A stretch of DNA of 64,000 nt from Mycobacterium sp. WUMAC-067 (GCF_020217485.1 NZ_JAEKMI010000001.1:62001-126000), one strand, 5' to 3'. Shown: positions 7,137 through 15,094, numbered from the stretch's first letter. Notes: generated from the letters alone by a model not told the origin. Made by a program: numbers and translations.

Positions 7137-7310
7137 TAATTCGCGACCGACTTCGTACTACTCGCACGTCACAACTGCGACGCGAATTAATGGCGTCCAA
7201 TCGACATATTCTGCCATTAATCGATGGCGGTCGCGTTGTGGCTTCGCCCCCAATGACGTTGTGGCGCTGCGCTATTGACATGATCCCGGGCACCATAGCC
7301 GGGACCTTTC
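7137..7310 (+). ncRNA. Candidate structured RNA between the lipoprotein genes
   Basis: The 369-bp gene-free gap holds several long complementary segments. Fold A: CGCGACCG 7142-7149 with CGGTCGCG 7228-7235 (8 bp) encloses hairpins TCGCA 7162-7166/TGCGA 7176-7180 and ATTAATGGC 7186-7194/GCCATTAAT 7213-7221 (9 bp). Fold B: TAATTCGCG 7137-7145 with CGCGAATTA 7181-7189 (9 bp) would destroy both the outer stem and the 9-bp hairpin. A hairpin TCCCGG/CCGGGA (7284-7304) followed by CCTTTC could end the transcript. Transcription, strand and function are inferred; the repeats could instead act as DNA sites. Confidence 0.35.
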
Positions 7311-7328
7311 TACGAAACAAATTAACTC

Positions 7329-7353
7329 TTTACGTACGTCTAATAGCCGTTAT
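7329..7353 (+). promoter_or_regulatory. Conserved promoter block, lipoprotein unit 2
   Basis: This is the second copy of the 25-bp block (TTTACGTACGTCTAA...GTTAT), 19/25 identical to 6776-6800 and at nearly the same distance from its gene. It supports common regulation of the two lipoproteins. Confidence 0.55.
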
Positions 7354-7414
7354 AACATCCGTTCTGCAGCGCGGTGTACGCGCCGTCACACCTCCCGCGA
7401 GAAAGGATCCCGTT

Positions 7415-7621
7415 GTGAACTCAATGAAGACAAAGAAGGCCATTAAAGCCGCCGCGGCGACCGCCGGATTTGTCGTGGTGTTGTTCGCGCCTACCGGGTG
7501 CTTGGTGACGGGGACCACCGCCGGGGTCGGCGGCGGCACTACCGGCGGCACGCTCGGCGGCACCCTCGGAGGAACGGTCGGCGGGATCATCGGCGGGATC
7601 ACCGGGGGCCTCGGCCTGTAA
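7415..7621 (+). CDS. Small Gly/Thr-rich lipoprotein (copy 2)
   Basis: A 68-residue predicted lipoprotein. A Lys-rich N-terminus leads to a hydrophobic helix and the lipobox FAPTGC. The mature chain is built from GGT-L/V/I units (GGTLGGTLGGTVGG...) ending GLGL. GTG at 7415 is chosen because AAAGGA sits 7 bp upstream; ATG at 7424 is possible. Paralog of the gene at 6857. The repeat-like glycine tail is typical of mycobacterial surface or envelope proteins, but the role is unknown. Confidence 0.75.
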   Translation: MNSMKTKKAIKAAAATAGFVVVLFAPTGCLVTGTTAGVGGGTTGGTLGGTLGGTVGGIIGGITGGLGL

Positions 7622-7630
7622 CCGATGACG

Positions 7631-7671
7631 ACAAGCGACCCGCTGGATCCCCTTGCCGACGGGTCGCTTGT
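7631..7671. terminator. Terminator between lipoprotein copy 2 and the MEDS gene
   Basis: A perfect 12-bp stem ACAAGCGACCCG (7631-7642)/CGGGTCGCTTGT (7660-7671) with a 17-nt loop. It overlaps the stop codon region of the convergent gene and can serve both strands. Confidence 0.7.
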
Positions 7672-8699
7672 TACCCGGCCGGACTGGCGGCCGGATCGAA
7701 GCGCAGATACGCCTGAATCGTCGTTCCGGTCCTGGTGGTGTGCGTGCGCACCAAATCCGAAATGGCGTTGACCAAGTACAGGCCGCGGCTCGCCGGGCCG
7801 CACGGACCCGGGTCGAGGCGGCCCACCAGCGGATCGTCGAACTGGCCGGTGTCGCGCGCCTCGCACACCAGATACCCGTCGTCTTTCCAGAAGGCCAACC
7901 GGCAGGCGCCCCCGGTGTACATCAGACTGTTGGTGGCCAACTCGGTGGCGACCAATTGCAGATCCTCGATGCATTCCTGGGACAGCCCCATCCAGCCCGC
8001 GTAGTCGACGGCGAACGAGCGCGCGGGCCGAAGGTCCGCCGACTTCCGGACCATGTAGGTGACGGCGCCAGGACTCGCGGCCAACGGCTGGTTGCAACGC
8101 TGCAGGACTTCATTCGGCGCGTAGTCCGGGCTGCGCTGCAGCACACCGCATTTCCACAACAGCGGGTGCGTCGCCCGCGCGTCCGCGAGGACCCCGTCGT
8201 CGATCACGCTCGCGTCGTAGAGGCACAGGCTCGTCGCCGGGTACCCGTCCATCGCCGTATTGACCAGTGCCTCGTGCTCGATGCAGGCGACGAACTCCCC
8301 CTCGGTGCGGCCGGGCCACGCCAGCTGGCTGACGATCCGCACCCGCCGATCCGGGTGCTCGTCGATGAACGCGCCCTCCATGACCATGAACCGGCTCGGG
8401 TTGCGCGCAACCTCGGTGATGTCGACCATGTACACCCCGGTGGGCAACCCGTCGCCGCCGTACAACGTCCGTTGCACCAGGGCGAGCGCCTCGGGGGGCA
8501 TGGCAAACAACACCGCCTCGCCTGACGCCAAACCGTCGCCGACGAAGCGGCCCACCAAGTCCAAAAACTCCTGCTGAGAGTGATAAATCAGTGCGGAGTG
8601 GACGAAACCGTATTGTCTGGTTTCGGTATCCGCCGTCACTTCAGCGCTCTCGCTTTCGATCACTTGCGCCAACCCCCTGCTGGATCGGCTGTCGCCCAT
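7671..8699 (-). CDS. MEDS-domain/HATPase anti-sigma-like regulatory protein
   Basis: A 342-residue protein of two parts. Residues ~30-190 look like a MEDS (DcmR sensory) domain, with HSALIYHSQQEFLDLVGRFVGDGL and a HEALVN motif. Residues ~210-335 form a GHKL ATPase of the RsbW/anti-sigma type, with N-box ELATNSLMYTGG and G-box RGLYLVNAISD. There is no phospho-acceptor histidine domain, so it probably acts as a sensing anti-sigma factor or switch kinase for an unlinked sigma factor/antagonist. ATG 8699 follows a GGAAGGGG site. No cognate sigma factor lies in this window. Confidence 0.82.
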   Translation of the reverse strand: MGDSRSSRGLAQVIESESAEVTADTETRQYGFVHSALIYHSQQEFLDLVGRFVGDGLASGEAVLFAMPPEALALVQRTLYGGDGLPTGVYMVDITEVARNPSRFMVMEGAFIDEHPDRRVRIVSQLAWPGRTEGEFVACIEHEALVNTAMDGYPATSLCLYDASVIDDGVLADARATHPLLWKCGVLQRSPDYAPNEVLQRCNQPLAASPGAVTYMVRKSADLRPARSFAVDYAGWMGLSQECIEDLQLVATELATNSLMYTGGACRLAFWKDDGYLVCEARDTGQFDDPLVGRLDPGPCGPASRGLYLVNAISDLVRTHTTRTGTTIQAYLRFDPAASPAG

Positions 8700-8794
8700 C
8701 CCCCCTTCCAGTACCCAAGACGGGCCTTCGCTATGCCGCGCAACAGATCACATTTGCGCGCACACCCGCGGGGGGGCGACATCGGGCGGCGCGA

Positions 8795-10249
8795 TCACAG
8801 CCACCAGGAGGCGGCGGCATCGAGGTGACGGCGGAGGCGATAGCAGGCGACGCTCTCGTCGGCGGCCTCCACCGCCTCGACAATGCGCAAGTGAGCGTGG
8901 TGCACGGCCAGCACGTCCGACCAGGTGGGCAGCGCCTGCCCGGTGCTCGACCAATGCCGGCGGAACAACTCGACGATGATCCGGAGGAACAGGTCGAGCA
9001 GCGCGTTGCCGGCTAGCTGCGCCAACCCGACGTGAAAATTGAACTCCTCCGCGATCGCCCGCCGGACGTCGTCAGGCGTCGGCTGCGCGGCGTCCGGCAG
9101 CCGTGACCGATGCGTGGCGAGGAATGCCGCCACCTCGGGCTCGTCGAGCCGCTTGGCGACCTTGGCGACGTTGTCGATCTCGATGGCGTCGCGGACGCCC
9201 CGTAGGTCTTCGCGGCTCGGGTCGCGGTACTGCAGGTACAAAGCGATCGTGTCGATGCTGGCCTGGGCAGCGGGTTCGGCGATGACGAGTCCGCCGCCGG
9301 GTCCGCGGCGCATGTGGGCGATCGAGTGGTATTCGAGCAGGCGCACCGCCTCGCGGAACACCGCGCGGCTCACCCGGTAGCGCTCCAGCAGGGCCGCCTC
9401 GGTGCCGAAGACCGACCCGACGTGCCAGCCGCTGGCGGCGATGTCGTCGCCGATGGTGACGGCCAGCATCTCGGCCAGCTTGCCGCGGGGCACCTCGGAA
9501 TCGAGACGCCGCCGCCTACGCCCGCGGACCCTGTCGCCGGGATGGTGCCGTTGCAGCCAGCCCGTCACCGCCTCGACGTGTCGCTCGGACAGCGTCTTGG
9601 CGCGCGCGGAATCACCGGCCGTGACGGCGGCGACGATCTTGGCGTGATGGGCGTGCAGGTGGTCGACCGCCTCGATGGCCTCGGTCGCCGAGTCCGTTCG
9701 CGACGCCAGGGCATAGCGCGTGGTGAGGCGCATCAGGACATCGATAAACAGTTGCAGCACCGGGTTTTTCGATTGCTCGGCCAGCGCGATGTGGAACTCG
9801 TCGCGCGGCGCCGGTAATCCCGGCTTCCACTTTTCCTCGGCCTGCAACACCGCCCGCAGCCGCGCGATGCCGGCTTCGTCGATGCGCTCGGCGGCGAGCG
9901 AGGCCGCCAGCGGCTCGAGCACCAGACGCGCGTTGAGCAGATCGTCCAGCGTCGTGCCCAGGTATTCGAGATAGATGACGACGGCGCGGGTGGCGGGTCC
10001 GGCGTCGGGCTCGCAGATGTACAAGCCCCCGTTGGGGCCGCGGCGCATCCGGGCGACCTGGTGGTGCTCGACCAGGCGAATGGCCTCGCGCAGCACCGAT
10101 CGGCTCACGCCGAAACGCTGTTGCAGGGCGAGTTCGGATCCCAGCGATTCGCCGACGGCCCAGCCGCGGCGGACGATGTCCGCCTCGATGTCGCGGGCGA
10201 GGATCGACGCCAGTTTGTCGGCCTGGCCGGCCTTCAGGTCCTCACTCAT
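8795..10249 (-). CDS. Tandem-duplicated GntR/FadR-family regulator
   Basis: A 484-residue protein containing two complete FadR-type units. Unit 1 (1-235) has a winged helix with LALQQRFGVSRSVLREAIRLVEHHQVARMRRGPNGG, then an FCD helical domain. Unit 2 (255-484) repeats this with EAALLERYRVSRAVFREAVRLLEYHSIAHMRRGPGGG. A basic linker RGRRRRR joins them. The fusion would give a covalent pseudo-dimer. It neighbours acyl-CoA genes and matches Rv3060c. Likely targets are the adjacent thiolase, DUF35 and fadE22 promoters, which share GTGTAC elements. The effector, perhaps an acyl-CoA, is unknown. Confidence 0.88.
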   Translation of the reverse strand: MSEDLKAGQADKLASILARDIEADIVRRGWAVGESLGSELALQQRFGVSRSVLREAIRLVEHHQVARMRRGPNGGLYICEPDAGPATRAVVIYLEYLGTTLDDLLNARLVLEPLAASLAAERIDEAGIARLRAVLQAEEKWKPGLPAPRDEFHIALAEQSKNPVLQLFIDVLMRLTTRYALASRTDSATEAIEAVDHLHAHHAKIVAAVTAGDSARAKTLSERHVEAVTGWLQRHHPGDRVRGRRRRRLDSEVPRGKLAEMLAVTIGDDIAASGWHVGSVFGTEAALLERYRVSRAVFREAVRLLEYHSIAHMRRGPGGGLVIAEPAAQASIDTIALYLQYRDPSREDLRGVRDAIEIDNVAKVAKRLDEPEVAAFLATHRSRLPDAAQPTPDDVRRAIAEEFNFHVGLAQLAGNALLDLFLRIIVELFRRHWSSTGQALPTWSDVLAVHHAHLRIVEAVEAADESVACYRLRRHLDAAASWWL

Positions 10250-10267
10250 TTGAGCTCAATCACACGC

Positions 10268-11467
10268 TCAACAGGTGAGCAGCATGCACCCCGCGACGGG
10301 CCCACCGCCGACGGAAACGACGCCGACCTCCGGGCGGCGGGCGACCTGCCGCTCCCCCGCGTCGCCGCGCAGTTGCAGGCACCCCTCGTGCAACGCCCAG
10401 TAGCCGTGCATGCGCCCCGCCGAGAGTTGGCCGCCGTAGGTGTTCAGCGGCAGCATGCCGTCGCGGGCGATCCGCGCGCCGCCTTCGACGAAGGGCCCGG
10501 CCTCGCCGTCCCCACACACACCGAGGGCTTCCAGCCACGCCAGCGTGAGATAGGTGAATCCGTCGTACAACTGGGCGATGTCGAGATCGGCGGGCCGCAG
10601 CTGCGTCCGCGACCACATCTGCGCCGTGGCGTCCGACATCGCCATCTTCGGGTAATCGTCGCGGTGAAACCAGCCGCCGGCGCCGTCGGATCCGCCGATC
10701 GCCTCCACCCGCACCGCGCGGTGCGGACAGTCGGCGCCGTACTCCGCGTGGGACACCACCACCGCGATCGAGCCGTCGATCGGGACGTCGCAGTCCAGCA
10801 GCCCCAGCGGGGTGGAGACCGGCCGCGCCCCCAGGTAGTCGGCCATCGTCATCGGATCCCGGTACACCGCACGGGGATTCAGCGCGGCGTTGCGCCTGCC
10901 GTTGAGCGCTATCCACCCCAGCTGCTCCTTGGTGGTCCCGTACAGCTCCATGTGGCGACGGCAGTTCAGCGCCAGCCAGTTGGCGGCCGAATAGGCCTGC
11001 GCCGCAACCAGATCGTTGACGTCGTCCATCGCGCCGACGGCGGGCTTCGGCTCGCCCTCGGGTGTCTCGAACATCCGCGCCAAGGGAGGGGCGGGAGCGT
11101 TGTCTTCCTGCTTGACCGGGACGGTGCCGCCGAGCATCTGGATCGTCCGGTACACCACGACGTGCCGGGCTCGGCGTTCGGCGACCGCGCGGCAGGCCGA
11201 CATCACCGGCGACAGCAGGCCGCCGGTGCCGAACCCGGATCCGCAGTCCGCGGCGTCGATGCGCAGTTGCGCGTTGACGTCTTCGGCGGGTGTGTCGCCG
11301 AGCGTGGCGATCCCGTCGATGTCGGTCGCGGCCAATCCGGCGTCCTCGATGGCCGCGCGCACCGCCTCCATCGTCAGCTCCAGGCCCGGAGTGCCGGTGC
11401 GACGGCCGATCCGCGAGATCCCGATGCCGGACAAGATCGCGTCTTTTTCGAAATGCGTCATGTACAC
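10268..11467 (-). CDS. Thiolase/SCP-x-like acyl-CoA acetyltransferase
   Basis: A 399-residue thiolase-superfamily protein of the lipid-transfer (SCP-x/Ltp) type, judged by AAIEDAGLAATDIDG, the AVAERRARHVVVYR strand region, the C-terminal GG-LSAGRMHGYWALHEG histidine motif and GGGPVAGCMLLTC. It is divergent from a DUF35 OB-fold gene. Such pairs form a complex in which the DUF35 protein binds CoA substrate, as for steroid side-chain retro-aldolases, so an acyl-CoA lyase or thiolase role is plausible. This pair is not between Rv3060c and Rv3061c in H37Rv, suggesting insertion or loss. Start ATG 11467 or 11461. Confidence 0.82.
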   Translation of the reverse strand: MYMTHFEKDAILSGIGISRIGRRTGTPGLELTMEAVRAAIEDAGLAATDIDGIATLGDTPAEDVNAQLRIDAADCGSGFGTGGLLSPVMSACRAVAERRARHVVVYRTIQMLGGTVPVKQEDNAPAPPLARMFETPEGEPKPAVGAMDDVNDLVAAQAYSAANWLALNCRRHMELYGTTKEQLGWIALNGRRNAALNPRAVYRDPMTMADYLGARPVSTPLGLLDCDVPIDGSIAVVVSHAEYGADCPHRAVRVEAIGGSDGAGGWFHRDDYPKMAMSDATAQMWSRTQLRPADLDIAQLYDGFTYLTLAWLEALGVCGDGEAGPFVEGGARIARDGMLPLNTYGGQLSAGRMHGYWALHEGCLQLRGDAGERQVARRPEVGVVSVGGGPVAGCMLLTC

Positions 11468-11505
11468 CGCCCGTCAGACCACACCGTCGCCGCGTCGAAT
11501 CAATT

Positions 11506-11521
11506 GAGTGTACTGTATTCG
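11506..11521. promoter_or_regulatory. GAGTGTACT element in thiolase/DUF35 promoter
   Basis: GAGTGTACTGTATTCG matches 13 of 16 bases of an element at 14175-14190 upstream of the double acyl-CoA dehydrogenase. A further GTGTAC, on the other strand, lies at 11461-11467. This is a candidate site for the neighbouring GntR regulator. Confidence 0.4.
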
Positions 11522-11523
11522 TC

Positions 11524-11859
11524 GTGTCAGACGGGGCGCTGCTCATCGAGTACTGCGACGGCTGCGCGCGCTGGGTGCATCCGGCGAGCGGCGAATGCCG
11601 CGAGTGCGGGGGCTCGCTGGTGGCGCGCGAGGTGTCGGGGCGCGGCACGGTGTTCACCTACACGGTCAACCACCACCCGTACAACCCGGAGATCCCCACC
11701 CCCTACGTCATCGCCATCGTCGAACTCGCCGAGCAGCGTGGCCTGCGGGTGGCGGCCAATATCGTTGACTGCGAACCCGATTCGGTGACCTGCGGGATGC
11801 CGGTCACGCTCCGTCCGGAGCGGGGCGCCGCCGGTGCGCCGCAGTTCGCGCCGGCGTGA
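11524..11859 (+). CDS. DUF35 zinc-ribbon/OB-fold protein
   Basis: A 111-residue acyl-CoA-associated protein. An N-terminal rubredoxin-like zinc ribbon has CDGC and CREC (residues ~12-30), followed by an OB-fold with GRGTVFTYTVNHHPYNPEIPTPYVIAIVEL. GTG at 11524 matches the family N-terminus. Proteins of this family partner with SCP-x thiolases, and here the thiolase lies immediately divergent. It converges on the fadE22 gene (gap 9 bp). Confidence 0.88.
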   Translation: MSDGALLIEYCDGCARWVHPASGECRECGGSLVAREVSGRGTVFTYTVNHHPYNPEIPTPYVIAIVELAEQRGLRVAANIVDCEPDSVTCGMPVTLRPERGAAGAPQFAPA

Positions 11860-11868
11860 GCCGCGGAA

Positions 11869-14046
11869 TCAGTTGATCAGCGGGTCGCGCGGCATGCCGA
11901 GGATCCGCTCGGCGATCTGATTGCGGGTCACCTCCGAGGTGCCGCCGGCGATCGCCATGCCGCGCGCTCCCATCATCAGCCGGCCGGCCAGGGCGCCGGC
12001 GCCGTCGAGCAGCGCGACCTCGGGACCCAGCAGTGCCGCCATGATCGCGGCGCCTTCCACCATGTGCTCGGCCAGCTTCAGCTTGGTCACGTTGCCCTCG
12101 GGGCCCGGGCCCGCGCCTTCGACGCTGCGCGCGGCGCGCCGCAGGTTCAGCAGGCGCAGTGCGGTCTCCCCGGCCAGATAGTTCCCGACCCGAACGTGCC
12201 CGCCCGCCAACCGATCCGGGCGTTCCTGGGTCAGCTGCACCAGTTGCGCGGCCAGCCCCTCGTAGAACGACCCGCTGCCACCGATGCTGACCCGCTCGTT
12301 GCCCAGCGTGGCGCGGGCGACCGTCCAGCCGGAGTTGGGCTCCCCGACAACGTCCTCGTCGGGCACGAACAGGTCGTTGAAGAAGACCTCGTTGAAGTCC
12401 GAGCCACCGGTGATCTGTCGCAGCGGCCGCACCTCGACCTCGGGCGCTTTCATGTCGACGATCACCGTGGTGATGCCGGCGTGCTTGGGGGCGTCGGGGT
12501 CGGTGCGCACGGTGGCCAGGCCGCGCGCGCAGTAGTGCGCACCGCTGGTCCACACCTTCTGGCCGTTGATCTTCCAACCACCGTCGACCCGAGTGGCGCG
12601 CGTCTTGATGGACGCCGCGTCCGAGCCGGCGTCGGGCTCGGAGAACAGCTGGCACCAGATTTCGTCCTTGCGCAGCGCCTTCTCCACGAATCGTTCGATC
12701 TGCCAAGGCGTTCCGTGCTGGATGAGGGTCAGGATCACCCAGCCGGTGATTCCGTAGTCGGGCCGCTTGATACCGGCCGCGCGGAATTCCTCCTCGATGA
12801 CCAGTTGCTCGACGGCGTCGGCCGCGCGTCCCCACGGCTTGGGCCAGTGCGGCATCACGTAGCCGGTCTCGATCAGCTTGTCGCGCTGGGCGTCCTTGCC
12901 CAGGGAGGCGATCTCGGCGGCGTCGGCGCGCACGCCGGCGCGGAGTTCTTCGGCTTCGGGCGGCAGGTCGAGGCTGTTTTCGCGGACGGCGCCGGCGGCG
13001 GTGCGCTCGAAGACGTCGGCCGCCGGCGCGTCACCACCGAACAGCGCCGACGTCACGACGGCACGCCGCAGGTGCAGGTGCGCGTCGTGTTCCCAGGTGA
13101 AGCCGATGCCGCCGTGCACCTGGATGTTGAGTTCGGCGTTGCGGACGTAGGCCGGGAACGCCAGCGCCGCGGCCGTCGCGGCGATCAGGCGGAATTGCGT
13201 TTCGTCCTCCGAGGTGTCCTCGCCCGCCGCGCGGGCGGCGTCCCAGACGGCGGCGATTCCGGACTCCGCACCGACCAGCATGTTGGCGCAGTGATGTTTG
13301 ACCGCTTGGAATGTGGCGATGGTGCGCCCGAATTGCTGGCGCACCTTGGCGTAGTCGACGGCCGCGTCGACGCAGTCCGACGCACCGCCGACCGCCTCGG
13401 CGGCCAGCAGGGTTCGCGCCCGGGCCAGCGCCGATTGCCGCGCTCCCGACAGGATGTCGCCGTCGGACACCCGCACGTCCTGCAGGCGAACCCGCCCGGA
13501 TCGCCGTGTCGGATCGAAGTTTTCCGGCACCTCGACCGAGACGCCGTCGCGGTCGCGCTCGAGCACGAGCACGTCGTCGCCGGCGGTGATCATCAGCAGC
13601 TCGGCGAGCCCGGCTCCCAACACGATTCCGGCCTCGCCGGTCGCGACGCCGTTGTCGATCCGCACCTCGCCGCTTAGGCCAACGCCCGCGGTGACCGTTC
13701 CGTCGATCAGGCCGGGCAGGAGTCGCGACTTCTGTTCAGCCGCACCGTCTTTGGCGATCACCGCCGACGCGATCACCGTCGGCACGAAGGGCCCGGGCGC
13801 TACCGCGCGACCGAGTTCTTCGATCACCACCACCAGTTCGGGCAGCCCGTAGCCGGAGCCGCCGTACTCTTCGTCGACGTGCAGGCCGAGCCAGCCCAAT
13901 TCGACCAGGTTCTGCCAGAATCCGGGCCGGGGCTCGTCGGTGGCATCGAGCAGCGACCGCGCCGCCCAGCGCGCCTTCTGCGCGGTCAAGAACCCGCGAG
14001 CCACCTCGGCGAGTTCACGATGGTCGTCGGTTAATGCGATACCCAT
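11869..14046 (-). CDS. fadE22: Double acyl-CoA dehydrogenase fusion, FadE22 type
   Basis: A 725-residue chain holding two full acyl-CoA dehydrogenase units. The N-terminal unit (~1-350) has the helical domain, beta domain and VRQQFGRTIATFQAVKHHCANM plus QVHGGIGFTWEHD. The C-terminal unit (~365-725) has QLFSEPDAGSDAAS, KINGQKVWTSGA and GGTSEVTRNQIAERILGMPRDP. Several steroid-degrading mycobacterial ACADs work as alpha2beta2 heterotetramers; this fusion would hard-wire such a pair. The position usually holding the catalytic Glu reads AGGTSE in the C-unit, so the base may lie elsewhere. Matches Rv3061c. Confidence 0.92.
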   Translation of the reverse strand: MGIALTDDHRELAEVARGFLTAQKARWAARSLLDATDEPRPGFWQNLVELGWLGLHVDEEYGGSGYGLPELVVVIEELGRAVAPGPFVPTVIASAVIAKDGAAEQKSRLLPGLIDGTVTAGVGLSGEVRIDNGVATGEAGIVLGAGLAELLMITAGDDVLVLERDRDGVSVEVPENFDPTRRSGRVRLQDVRVSDGDILSGARQSALARARTLLAAEAVGGASDCVDAAVDYAKVRQQFGRTIATFQAVKHHCANMLVGAESGIAAVWDAARAAGEDTSEDETQFRLIAATAAALAFPAYVRNAELNIQVHGGIGFTWEHDAHLHLRRAVVTSALFGGDAPAADVFERTAAGAVRENSLDLPPEAEELRAGVRADAAEIASLGKDAQRDKLIETGYVMPHWPKPWGRAADAVEQLVIEEEFRAAGIKRPDYGITGWVILTLIQHGTPWQIERFVEKALRKDEIWCQLFSEPDAGSDAASIKTRATRVDGGWKINGQKVWTSGAHYCARGLATVRTDPDAPKHAGITTVIVDMKAPEVEVRPLRQITGGSDFNEVFFNDLFVPDEDVVGEPNSGWTVARATLGNERVSIGGSGSFYEGLAAQLVQLTQERPDRLAGGHVRVGNYLAGETALRLLNLRRAARSVEGAGPGPEGNVTKLKLAEHMVEGAAIMAALLGPEVALLDGAGALAGRLMMGARGMAIAGGTSEVTRNQIAERILGMPRDPLIN

Positions 14047-14138
14047 GAGGGCCCTCCTCGCGCCGCATGCCAGCCGGGTGATTGCCCCGCTCCCACTCGG
14101 ACCGCTGCGCGGCCCCGCGGAGCTGAAGCTGGGTGCCT

Positions 14139-14163
14139 GCCCCGCTTCGAGGGGAAGCGGGGC
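14139..14163 (-). terminator. Terminator upstream of the double ACAD
   Basis: A perfect 10-bp stem GCCCCGCTTC/GAAGCGGGGC with a 5-nt loop sits in the 167-bp gap between the SDR stop and the ACAD start, both on the minus strand. It separates the two transcription units. Confidence 0.65.
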
Positions 14164-14174
14164 GGCTGGCTAAA

Positions 14175-14190
14175 GAGTGTACTTAATGCG
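14175..14190. promoter_or_regulatory. GAGTGTACT element upstream of the double ACAD
   Basis: GAGTGTACTTAATGCG, 13/16 identical to 11506-11521. It lies about 130 bp upstream of the fadE22 start, beyond the hairpin at 14139-14163, and close to the SDR stop. Confidence 0.4.
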
Positions 14191-14213
14191 GGGAGGGTCC
14201 CAGCGAGGGGCGT

Positions 14214-14981
14214 CTACTTGGGCGCGAACCGCTGCCCGGCGTCCAGCCGCAGGCACTGGCCGTTGAGCATCGGGTTGTCCACGATGGCGGCCACCAGCTT
14301 GGCGTACTCCTCGGGACGGCCAAGACGCTTCGGGAAGGCCGCGTCCTTGGTCAGCGCCGCCGCGAATTCATCCGGGATGCCCTGGGTCAGGCCCGTCGCG
14401 AACAGGCTCGGGGCGATCCCGAGCACCCGGATGCCCACCGAACCCAGGTCACGGGCCATGGTCAGGCACATGCCGGCGATCCCCGCCTTGGCGGCGGTGT
14501 AGGCGACCTGCCCGATCTGGCCTTCGAAGGCCGCGATCGACGCGGTGTTGATGATGACGCCGCGCTCCCCGGTGTCGGGGTCTTCGGGCTCGTTCTTCGC
14601 CATGTGCGCGGCGGCCAGCCGGCTGATGTTGAAGGTGGCGATGAGGTTGAGGTCGATCACCGACTGGAAGGATTCGAGGTCGTGCGGGCCGGACTTGGTC
14701 AGCGTCCGCTTGGCGATACCGCCACCGGCGGTGGTGATCACGACATGCAGCCCGCCGAGCTTGTCGACCGCGGACTGCAGGGTCTCCTCGGTGCCGGTGA
14801 AGTCGGTGACGTCGACGGGGTAGAAGGTGCCGCCGATGCCGTCGGCCACCGTCTTACCGTCGGAGCCTTCGCGGTCGAGCACCGCGACATCCGCGCCGCG
14901 ATCGTGCAGCAGCTCGGCGCTGGCCCGACCCATTCCCGACGCGCCGCCGATGACGACGACCTTCTTCCCTTTGATCTCCAT
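14214..14981 (-). CDS. SDR, 3-hydroxyacyl-CoA dehydrogenase type II-like
   Basis: A 255-residue SDR with GGASGMG cofactor loop, TTAGGG, NTASIAAFEGQIGQVAYTAAKAG (Ser/Tyr/Lys catalytic set) and a C-terminal LRLDAGQRF typical of HSD17B10-like 3-hydroxyacyl-CoA dehydrogenases. It could provide the third step of beta-oxidation for products of the nearby acyl-CoA dehydrogenase. It diverges from ligB, with two palindromes between. A hairpin follows the gene. Confidence 0.88.
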   Translation of the reverse strand: MEIKGKKVVVIGGASGMGRASAELLHDRGADVAVLDREGSDGKTVADGIGGTFYPVDVTDFTGTEETLQSAVDKLGGLHVVITTAGGGIAKRTLTKSGPHDLESFQSVIDLNLIATFNISRLAAAHMAKNEPEDPDTGERGVIINTASIAAFEGQIGQVAYTAAKAGIAGMCLTMARDLGSVGIRVLGIAPSLFATGLTQGIPDEFAAALTKDAAFPKRLGRPEEYAKLVAAIVDNPMLNGQCLRLDAGQRFAPK

Positions 14982-15023
14982 CCGGACCTCCCATTTATAG
15001 GCTTGTCAGAATCCATGCAATCT

Positions 15024-15050
15024 GTAACGTTACGTAGGCACGCTAGCGTG
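15024..15050. promoter_or_regulatory. Two perfect palindromes between SDR and ligB
   Basis: GTAACGTTAC (15024-15033) and CACGCTAGCGTG (15039-15050) are both perfect palindromes, five bases apart, in the divergent 113-bp region. They look like TetR/XRE-type operator halves; the regulator is unknown. Confidence 0.5.
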
Positions 15051-15094
15051 TCCGCTCCGGACGCTTGTCACCGAGCCATGCCAAGCTGGCAACC

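Noticed and set aside
7415-7621. Gly-rich lipoproteins as PE_PGRS proteins
   Set aside because: They lack a PE domain, are only 62-68 residues, and have a lipobox instead.
10061-11788. 575-codon plus-strand frame over the thiolase gene
   Set aside because: Low-complexity antisense frame crossing several real genes; only its last part region coincides with the DUF35 locus, in another frame.
12064-13677. 537-codon plus-strand frame opposite the double acyl-CoA dehydrogenase
   Set aside because: It is a GC-driven shadow: Arg/Gly/Val/His-rich with no family motifs, while the minus strand encodes an unmistakable enzyme.
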